Part shown: positions 55,290-64,000 of the stretch, piece after piece
How positions within the stretch are numbered: the stretch's first letter is position 1
How the letters are laid out: every line of letters starts with the position of its first letter
Assembly (NCBI RefSeq): GCF_902635505.1
Contig: NC_045431.1
Span: 15,097,001-15,161,000 of the forward strand
Length of the DNA stretch: 64,000 bases
Source of the DNA: Sarcophilus harrisii
Taxonomy: Eukaryota > Chordata > Mammalia > Dasyuromorphia > Dasyuridae
Direction: 5' to 3'
The notes under the pieces: model-generated
What the model was told of the DNA's origin: nothing
What the model saw: the letters and a program-made list of their open reading frames with translations, nothing else
Databases searched by the model: none
Program-made: the position numbers and the translations under genes

Positions 55290-56880
55290 CCGGATCATAT
55301 GGTTTTGTCATTGCTTCAGTGTGGGCACTCTGTCCACTGATGCGGATTGTGACTCCTTTGAGACTTAGTAGAGAGTCTTCCAAAGTGGCTGAGGTCAAAC
55401 ATGTCTTCTCCCTACAGCCCACCTGATAGTAGGTAGACCTCTGTGGCCTTCCTTGGGTAGAATCTGAGAGAGCTTCCTTATAGTCAAACAGTAGCCTTTC
55501 TGTACTCCCAGGACCTGACCGAGCTGGAATAAAGAACTAGGTACCTTTGCTCAATCAACTCTAGACCTTGATAAGGCCTTGAAGTAGGTCTTTAATGGAA
55601 AAAGATAAGATAAACCAGTTGATTAGGACGTAGGGACACAGTAAGGAAGGAGGGGAAGATGAAGATATTATTGGAAAGCTATGAATGCCTTCAATTCAAA
55701 GTTGATTTTTAAATAAGAATGATTATATATTTAAATAAAATGATGATTACATTCAGCAGAGGTCAGGTCCTTTTTAGAGTACTGTATACAGTTATTTGAG
55801 AAAACATCAAAAATTACATAGTTCCCAGGATTCAGAACAATTTATAGACAACAAACAAGTATGGCGCAGATTAATCATGTTAGGGTGAAGCTCAATTTGG
55901 GTGAAAAGGCTCCTGAGGGATATACAATTTATGGAAATTTGGAAACCATGGAGGAAAAAAAGACTTTTAGGAGGGAGGAAAAGTATAGACAAAAAAATAT
56001 ATAGACAAAAATTCTCAGAAAAATTGAGATATATACAGTACTAATTTTTAAGGATCCAAGACAGATCTAATATTACCTTGTGATTTTATAACATCGTAAT
56101 GTATTATGTGTAATTTAACTTGCTCATAAATATCATTCCTGGTACATTAAACCTCAAAATATAGCTAATTGCAACAATAATCACATATTTTCTCATTTAA
56201 TTTTACTTTTAGATGCTTTCACTTTTGGTTACAAATGAAACTGCAAATTAAAGAATCTAACATCTCTCCCCATTTTTGCCAGTGTGTTGGTAATAGGCAG
56301 AAACGTGTGAATGGAAGAAAATTATTATATGTGAGGATTCAGTGTCCTCCATAGTATCAAGCACCTGGGGAAAACATTCATTTCCACAAAAGACTCAGTA
56401 GGTGCAGGGAGAAGGAAAACTGTAAAATCACTTCACTGAATATAACTTTTACCACATGGAACTTCTGTGGGAGATGCCCGTCTCAGGATTTGGAAATCAG
56501 ATTTGGGGCAATTATAAATTGCACTGTGGGAATGCTTCCTGTGCTACATAGATAATGGTCATACCATTTTCTACAGGGGGAAGAAAATTAAAATGCAATC
56601 CAGTGTTTAGGCTATAAACACTAAACTACAACAGGTCTAATCAGAAACAGAATTGGGAATTTTTTTCCTTGGGGTAAAAACAGTTGCAGACTTAGATGAC
56701 CAGAGGTAATGACAAAGAATACAATCCAACTTTGAGTGTTGCTACATTATCAAGGGAGGTAGTCTGGCTTTCATCCCATCCCTTTGGGCTCTAGCATGGG
56801 TAGGGGTGAGGTTAGAAGGGCATGAGGGCAATAGCATGCCATACATGATAATGAGGGTTGGTGGAAGATGCAAGGTGAAT
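55290..56880. other. Intergenic, nothing recognised
   Basis: No repeat family, RNA gene or coding similarity was noticed. Confidence 0.4.
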
Positions 56881-56884
56881 TAAA

Positions 56885-57095
56885 GGGAGGGCATTTTTTG
56901 ATCAGTCATTTTCAGTCACGTCCTACTTTTCATAACCCCATTTGGGCTTTTCTTGGCAAAAATACTGGAATGGTTTGTCATTTCCTTCTCCAGCTCATTT
57001 TACACATGAGGAAACTGAGGCAGACAGGGTTAAGTGACTTACCCAGAGTCACACAGCTGGTAAATATCTGAGATCAGATCTGAACTCAGAAGATG
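56885..57095 (-). repeat. MAR1 CORE-SINE
   Basis: 'acttttcataaccccatttg', 'catgaggaaactgaggcaga' and 'gtcacacagctggtaaat' in antisense order. Confidence 0.88.
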
Positions 57096-57249
57096 CCCTC
57101 TGCAACATGCACCACTTAACTACTGAGACTGCTTAAGGTTCATAAAAGGAGTCAATGGCAGAACCAGAATCCAAGCCCCAATCCACTTAGCTCCAATCTA
57201 GTATTTTTTCCACCACAAAAAATACACCAAATAGAGGAAGCTGTTCTAA

Positions 57250-57430
57250 AGCAGGACATGATTGATCAGTTGTCAAGTGAATGATCCAGGCAATATGTTC
57301 TGTAGGAAATGAAAGGAGGGAGGGATGACAGTGGGCTAACCTGGTCTGGAAAGTTTTCATAGAGGAGGAAAAATCCCAACTGGGGTCTTGAAGAATGAGT
57401 GGCAGTGTGTCCTAAAGGCAAACATTCATC
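57250..57430 (-). repeat. L2 fragment
   Basis: Antisense L2-like order ending 'ggtcttgaagaatgagtggc'. Weak. Confidence 0.35.
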
Positions 57431-58880
57431 TTACTCTTGCATGCATCACAGAGAGGTTTAGAAATTATTTGGGGGGAGTAAAGGCTGGCTAGTAATATAT
57501 GAACACCTTATCTTTAACACTTCATCCATCATTTTAAAAAGTCTGAGACTACTGCTCTAAAACAGCTTTAGAGCCAATAAAAGAGCATTTTTAGAGCCTA
57601 TGTGCAATAGGCTTCCTGGCTTTGAATTAAGCGGCTGAAGTTCAACCTGAATAAGGTAGACTGATGCTCATTAGTATAGTTGCCAGCTCTCTAGGCACTA
57701 ATTCTATGAGGCTCAATTAGCATTTGTTCCACACTCAAGTTCAGTGGTTTAAAAAAAAATGGGTAGAGGCAAGTGGACGAATGCAGTCACTGGAGGGTAA
57801 TTCGCTGAAGCACATGAAGCCTTTACTCTCTGCATTGTAAAGATTTAATGCTAAAAAGCTGCAATGTGGTCTCTTGTTCCTGAAATTCATTACTGCAATA
57901 AAAGACACCCCAGCATTTTCATAAGCTATTAAAACAAACATTTAAAAGTAAAGCGCGTTTGATATCTAGAACCCATACAACATTATATCTTTTCATGTGT
58001 TTGCTAACCAAGAAAATCTGGTCATTTGCAATTGGTCTCCCTGTCACTGACTCAAATTAGCACACTCTCTGGTTTCCTAAAACAATAAATTATTATTTCT
58101 CCAGTCTTATAATTTCTAAATTATGTAGGCTTATATAACAACATGAAATACATATTCTCCTTCTTCTAGTTGTGCTGTCATTTTATCAAATGTTGATTTA
58201 GTATTAGATGAAAAATACAGGGTTAGTGCCATATTCATGTTTAGTGAAGGTCAAGTGCAGTGGGATTCATCCTACTTAACCCCAACCTATCTTTGGGGTT
58301 AAGGGTTAATTTGGAGGTCCTGCAAGAAACTAACAATGAGAGACAAAAAAAAAAAAAAGCAGATTAAGAGCATGTAAGAAAAGATGAAGTTCTAAAGATA
58401 GATCAGATGAAGAGTAGGTAATATGGGGGAACAGAAGAGCAATTTTGGGGGGGGGTAAACTTTAGAGTCACAGTTTGGAGTTGAATTATTTCACTCTTTG
58501 AGGAAATGGGAATAAGATCCTTAACTTTTATATTTCCATTGGTAACAAAGAGGAGACTTAGGTCATCAACGATTATAGAGAAATGTGAAAGAACACGCTG
58601 AAAGTCAGAACATTCTTCAATAAAGGCTTTTAAATATAACGAGTCTGACAATTTTGAATTATAGGACAAAGGTCACCAGCTCCACTCTCAACCCCTTCTA
58701 TACTACCAAAGAATAAATTCTATCTCTGTGGTACTGTCAAGGATCCCAATCAAAATATCTGAGAAGAAAATGGAATAGTGAAAATGTCAGGCTTGAGGGG
58801 TTCTTGCTGTACTGGAGAGATGCAATTGTTTGTCTAACTCACAAAAGGGCTAAGAGACTCCTGGGATAATGAGGTAACTT
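57431..58880. other. Intergenic, nothing recognised
   Basis: Mostly AT-rich. An A run lies at 58345-58358 and a G run at 58446-58455. Confidence 0.4.
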
Positions 58881-60110
58881 ACCAAAAACACTACAAGGCA
58901 CTACAAAAACTTCAGAATAGCAAGGATTCAGTGGAAAAACCACTGGAGTAATAGAGTAAGACTTGTGCTTTAGGAAAATCATTTTAGTAGCTGGGAGAAT
59001 AGACTGAAGAATGGAGACGAACCTGGGGGCAATTAAGAGGCCACTGCAATAGTCAGTGTGTGATAATGAAGGACTCTCTTAAGAAGATAGCTGTATTATC
59101 ACCTCAAACTTATCGGATGGGCCAATAAGACAGAGAAGGAAAATGATAAATGCTGGAGGAGACACTAATGCACTTTTGGGAGAGTTGTGAACTGATCCAA
59201 CTCTCCTGGGAAACTTTGGACCTATGCTAAAAAGGCTATGAAACCATCACTACCCTTTGACTCATCAATATCAGTAGTAGATCTGTATTCCAAAGAGATC
59301 AAAGAAAAAGAGAAAGATTCTAGATATTCAAAAATGTTTATAACAATTTTGTGGTGGCAAAAAAAAAAATGAAAATTGAGGGGATGCCCATCATTTGAAC
59401 TAAACAAGTTGTGGCATATGATTGTGTTGGGATACTATTGTGCTATAATAAATGACAAGGAATATGATTTAAAAAAAAAAAAACCTGGGAAGATTTAGAT
59501 GAACTGATGGAAAATAAAATGAGCAGAACCAAGAGAATACTCTACACACTAACAGCAATATCATAACAGTGATCAACTTAACTATTAGATTTAATTATTC
59601 TGATCAAGACAATGATCCAAGACAATTCCAAAGAACCTATGATAAAAAATTCTGTCCACCTCCAGAGAGAAAAGTGATGAATTCTGAGTGCAGACCGATA
59701 CTCATTTTTTTCTTGCTTTTTTTTGACATGGCTAATTTGGAAATATGTTTTGCGTGACTTTATATGTGTAATAGATACATTACTTAATAGGAGAGGAAGA
59801 AACTGGAAAAAGAGATTTGGAACTCAAAATTTTTAAATGAACTTAAAAAAAATACTAGATACTGAGCTAGAGCCATATTGGGAAGGTAAAAATGTTAAGG
59901 TTTGACATGTGAATAAAGGTCAGTAGTTGAAGACAATGCTTGGGTTAGAAACTGGGAGATTGTGGGAATGGTGGTCCTCAAGAGAAATTTCAAAAGCCAG
60001 AAAAAAAATGATGGGGGATGAAAGTGGGGGGGGGGGGCGGGTTATAATACATCGGACATTCTGAGTTTGAAATCTTTCTAGGATATCCAGCTCCAAAAGT
60101 GCAATAAGTT
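58881..60110 (-). repeat. L2 LINE, split by an L1 3' end
   Basis: Left piece to about 59100 ('gacttgtgctttaggaaaat', 'aggccactgcaatagtcagt'), right piece about 59935-60110 ('gggaatggtggtcctcaaga', 'ctaggatatccagctcc'). Both are antisense L2 in matching order, with the L1 copy between them. Confidence 0.6.
59130..59860 (+). repeat. L1 3' end, 5'-truncated
   Basis: 'ggagacactaatgcactttt', 'ccaaagagatcaaagaaaaa', 'gtgttgggatactattgtgc' and 'ggaactcaaaatttttaaat' follow L1 ORF2 end and 3' UTR. Confidence 0.8.
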
Positions 60111-60404
60111 AGGTGAGACTTTGATGAGAAAATCTTTCTTTAAAATCAGGGTTACCCAGAGTCCAGAAGTTGCTGAATCCAGGCATCCAAGTAGGTTCAA
60201 GGTTCCAGAAAGTCCAGGAGACTCTTTGCCTTGGGTTTGGAGATAATGAAGGATGTTTAGGAAGTACTGAAAAGCAAAAGCCCTGGGGCCAAACCTAATT
60301 CCCTAGTACTGGTTCTGGGAAGGAATTTGTTTCTTCCAGGAAACCAATAAATATCATCAAAGACTTAAGGCCTCAGAGAGTGAAAACTTTAAATGTGGAT
60401 TTGA

Positions 60405-60635
60405 GTTTTTCATCTCTTTGTGCCCTGGACCCCTTTGGCAGTGCAGTAAACCCCAGACAACTCTTTTCTGAATAATGTTTTTATTTCTAAAAATACATAA
60501 CTGAAGAAAATGTTAAATTTCAGTTAAAGTTTAGTGACAATAAAGAGGAATTTTTTCCCATTCAAGTTCACTGACCCCCTGAAATCCTTCTACAGGCTTA
60601 TTATGGACCCCAGATTGAGAATCTCTCAATTAGAT
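60405..60635 (-). repeat. hAT-Charlie-type element
   Basis: 'tgccctggacccctttggca' at one end and 'ggaccccagattgagaatct' at the other, the inverse orientation of the fragment at 31829. Confidence 0.65.
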
Positions 60636-60639
60636 GAAA

Positions 60640-61360
60640 TATATCAGAATAAACATTAAGAATATTTCTGTTTTTTTATCCAATCATGAATTTAAATGTC
60701 AGATGCTTATTTTTTCTTTTCTTTTTCTTTTTTTAATCAGAATTATGATTTCATCAATAGCGAGCCCAGACAAGGAAATAACTCTGCAAAAGGCAGATCA
60801 GCACATTCTCTGCCATTTACAGGTGTGGAGATATTTATGGTAAATGTTATTTTTGATTTTACTAAAACTGAGTTTAGCTAAATTTAAGGGCTGAATACCT
60901 GCTGACTCCCAGGCTGAGGAGCAGCTTTGCTCTGTGAGGGAACTATCATTCTATGAGTATGTCAAGTTGCCATTCTGCTGATGCTTTAAACTGAAGATTA
61001 ACTGGTGCCTCCCAGATGTTGATTTTCTATAGGATTTTTCACCAAGGGGACCTTGGGTCTTAGAGATCTGGAGGGAAACACAGTCTTCTGTGTGTGTTCA
61101 ACCTGGTCCTCTGCCTTTATCAGTCCATCTTACTTATTAAAGTCCTTTAATCTTCATAATTTTTTAAAGCAAAAAATTTTCATCTTTTTTCTTTTCAGCA
61201 GTCCTTCCAGACTATGAACTATGTATGGTCTGCTAGGAAAAGAAGGTGGAAAGTCAAAAAAACCAACCTGGATAATTTAATCCAATAATGTTTTTGCCTC
61301 AAATATCCAGATGAGTAGGCCAATTTGTGTATAATAAAGTATGACTTTCTTGTCTGTCTC
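60640..61360. other. Intergenic, possibly an old repeat
   Basis: 'ggcagatcagcacattctct' with 'acaggtgtggagatatttat' (60790-60840) may be the end of an ancient SINE or LINE. No family named; no coding similarity. Confidence 0.25.
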
Positions 61361-61364
61361 GAAG

Positions 61365-61620
61365 AGTGCTTCTCAAAATGTAGTTCAGAGATGTTTATAA
61401 TATAACTGTCAATTTTATTTCTGGCATAAATTAATAATTTGTTCATGATATTTAATAAAAACCAGACATTGCCTCACTGGTGTCTCATCAAAGATAGTGC
61501 TGTTCATCCATTAATTCAAGTGGCGGTTTTATTCATGGTAGAAACTGGGACAAATAATCTGAAAGATTTTTTACTCCATAGTACTCAGACTAGAAAAGTT
61601 GAAAACTGCTCTCTAGATGG
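61365..61620. repeat. hAT-like element, weak
   Basis: Ends 'gtgcttctcaaaatgtagtt' and 'aagttgaaaactgctctcta' are loosely inverted, like hAT termini. Confidence 0.3.
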
Positions 61621-61734
61621 CACATGTAACATGCCCATTTAGGAACAGAAAACCTTTCTACAATATCATCTCTACCTCATATATACTGTATAGAAAAGCT
61701 TAAATCTCTGAGATCCAGAAGAAATTTGTTTGTT

Positions 61735-62400
61735 CATTTATTTACTCAATAGCTCTTTATTAAATCCAACCATGTGCTAAGTGCATGATGGGAATAGAAA
61801 AGTACTATTGCTGCCTTGTTGAGTCATGAGTTGACCCTCCATGCATGGACTTTCACCATAAGTGTTCCTCTCCATAAGTGCTCCGTATATGGATCCACTC
61901 TTTTCACTGATGGAGTGTGTATATTTGTGGAAGAGTGTCCCAGATTTATGGAGGAAGAAAATGTTTTATTATTTTTTTTAATAAAGAATGCCTTTGTTTT
62001 GAACTAATTTTATCCTAACCTTTATTAAAGGTAAATACGTCGATGGGGATTCCTAATTTTGGAGAGGAAGCAGATCTACAAAGAAGGTCAAACATGGGAC
62101 ACCTTTATCAGAAGAACCCACTCTGTGAGTTGGGGGGAAAAGAGACTACCCATAAGTATCACAAATATGTCCTTGGGTACTATCTATACCAAAATTCTAG
62201 TACAGACTTTGATAAATGCATAAAGGAGTCGTAAAGGTGGGCAAAGAAGGATCACTTATGATTAGTGGAATAGTTTTACGCCAGAGGTGACATTTGAGCT
62301 GGCCCTTGAAAGACAGAAAGGATTTCAAAAAGCAAAAATGGGACAAAAGAAGATCAATACAAGGCTTTTTGAAAATGTAAGTCAGGTAAGAGAGAGTTTG
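61735..62400 (-). repeat. L2 scraps
   Basis: 'aaccatgtgctaagtgcatg' near 61769 and 'ggtgacatttgagctggcc' near 62286 are antisense L2. What lies between is unassigned, including two frames of 63 codons without similarity. Confidence 0.45.
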
Positions 62401-62458
62401 TTTGGGAATAATCTACAGAAAGTAACAGTTGAAGCTAAAGAATAAATGAAATTATCAA

Positions 62459-62551
62459 TGGAGGGGAAAAAAGAGGAGGGAAACAAAGGAAAAGGGGAAA
62501 GAGGAAAAGAGTGAAAAAGAAGAGAAGGATAAAGGAAACAAGAAGAAGGCT
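62459..62551 (+). repeat. Polypurine tract
   Basis: Almost only A and G on the plus strand for about 90 bp, with a few interruptions. Confidence 0.85.
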
Positions 62552-63093
62552 TAATAGAACTTAGCTTCTAGTCAACTACTTCCTTTCAGGTGACAATAAA
62601 AAGTCCTGTCATAATTGGGTAACAATACTAGCTTTTACCAAAGCAAAGGATTCTGGTTCTTTTCAAACTGTTGTAAATAGAACTGCTAGGGGCAGGTAAT
62701 ACTACTTTGTAATGGCTCTGGGAAGGAAATGAGCTTTTTAAATGCCTAAGCCCCCCAAATTTTACCCAAGCTGCCTCTATCTCATGGCTACTGAGCATCA
62801 TTCCCATTCTGCAAACAGAAACCTACTCAGAGCCATTTCTTGGCTTTCATGTGGGAATTACAGGTATGTGAACACATAGAAGAGCCTTGTGGCAACCCAT
62901 TTTAATAAAATCTGCAAGGTATGAAATAAGGGAGGCATATGAGTTTCTAAACAAAACAAACAGGCAATGATTCAGCTATTTAAGATGTGAATGTAAGGAC
63001 ATTTTTTGCCACATGGAAGAAATTGGGCAACAATTTTAGTAAGAGTTAGAAATAACACCCATGGTACTGGTCGGGTATCTTGAACTAAGAATG

Positions 63094-63340
63094 CAACAGT
63101 TCTCAAATTGTTTGGTCTTAGGGGCCCTTTATACTTTCAGAAATTATTGAGGATCTCTCTCCCCAAGAGCTCCTCTTAAATAACCTATCTAGTGATAGAA
63201 TATCTAATGATATTCATTTGTTAGAAATTAAAATGTCTTAGTATTAGAAAAACTGTTTTGTCCTTGTAGGCAGGTCCCCTGAAAGACTCCCAAGGTCCTT
63301 TAGGAGTCCCCAAAAATTACATTCTGAGAATTGTTGGTCC
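63094..63340 (+). repeat. MER5A-like hAT-Charlie element
   Basis: 'caacagttctcaaattgttt' at the left, 'aattattgaggatctctc' inside and 'cattctgagaattgttgg' at the right are the MER5-type layout. Confidence 0.7.
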
Positions 63341-63344
63341 AATG

Positions 63345-63590
63345 AATAAAGAATTGGACTAGAAGTGAGGAAAATATAGTTTCAGATTTTCTTTTTGGAT
63401 AGGAACTACATGACTCTGGGCAAGTCATTTAATTTCACTAAAGTTTTAGTTGTCTCATCAACAAAATGGGTACAGCGATACCTATAGAACAATACCCATG
63501 GTAGGTAGACCTCACAAGGTAGTGATGGAAGTCAAATGGAAATAATACATGTAAAGTGTTAAATAAATGTTGGTCCTTGTTCCTGATGAT
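63345..63590 (+). repeat. MIR SINE
   Basis: 'gactctgggcaagtcattta', 'catcaacaaaatgggtaca' and 'tgtaaagtgttaaataaatg' in sense order. Confidence 0.75.
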
Positions 63591-63749
63591 ATCTGGTAAA
63601 AGGTGTAGCCACCATCTGACATATTTATGTCTAGAAGAACGACTGATGGTTGTGTAGATATTTAATAATAAGGACAGATGAATTTTATGGACATTTTTTT
63701 AAAAAGATTGTTTTAATTTTTGACTTTTCCATTTCCTCACAATTTTTTT

Positions 63750-63880
63750 GAGGGAGAAGGCAATCAGGATTAAGTGACTTGCTCAGGGTCAGGGTTAGTA
63801 AGTCCAGAGGAACCCAGGACTAGCATTCTATCTATTGCAGTCACCAGGTATTCCTCACAATGTATATTAATAGTCCTGAA
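63750..63880 (-). repeat. CORE-SINE fragment
   Basis: 'gattaagtgacttgctcagg' and 'cattctatctattgcagtca' in antisense order. Confidence 0.6.
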
Positions 63881-64000
63881 TGTCACTCCTCTTTTCTCCT
63901 TCCTTCCTCTTTCTTCCTGGCATTTATTGAAACTGCATAACTTACTTAAGATTTACTTCTCAAATCTCTGTACTGACTAATGGCAAGCTTCTGGGATGAT

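Overview
The window is vertebrate nuclear DNA from a marsupial, most likely an Australasian and perhaps a dasyurid one. The evidence is the density of marsupial CORE-SINEs (MAR1 and WSINE-like copies whose head reads 'ggggcaactaggtggtgcag'), several 5'-truncated marsupial-type L1 3' ends, and many old L2, MIR and hAT-Charlie fragments. The genus is an inference from repeat types remembered, not searched.

One real gene was found. SEPSECS (O-phosphoseryl-tRNA(Sec) selenium transferase) lies on the minus strand. Its first eight coding exons, between 32557 and 794, encode residues 1-342 in one continuous frame. Every junction is GT-AG, the phases fit, and the residue numbering matches human SEPSECS (PLP lysine at 284, active-site Arg75, Arg97, Ser98, Gln105, Arg313). 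The last part of the protein (about 160 residues in human) must lie left of position 1. The promoter sits in a CpG island at about 32000-32790. It carries NRF1-like, inverted CCAAT and CTCF-like motifs and, in intron 1, a G-quadruplex-type G tract.

Layout: 1-793 is intron 8; 794-1128 exons 8 and 7; 1129-6003 intron 6; 6004-6106 exon 6; 6107-18196 the large intron 5, holding nested L2, hAT and L1 copies including a near full-span but decayed L1 at 10508-16345; 18197-18350 exon 5; 18351-25907 intron 4; 25908-26337 exons 4 and 3; 26338-30770 intron 2; 30771-30925 exon 2; 32444-32557 exon 1. From 33 kb to 64 kb no coding exon was recognised. In human the next gene on that side is PI4K2B (remembered), so this looks like intergenic DNA. 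It holds repeats, a 3 x 99 bp tandem array, a truncated processed pseudogene of NDUFV2, and AT/CA-rich palindromic microsatellites.

No previously undescribed biological system was found. The best leads are a 14-of-14 CTCF consensus match just upstream of the SEPSECS start, an open upstream in-frame extension of SEPSECS, an unidentified GC-rich poly(A)-ended insert inside the L1, the 99-bp array, and a perfect inverted duplication inside a hAT element. Repeat family names come from recognition by eye; their boundaries are approximate unless a target-site duplication is given.
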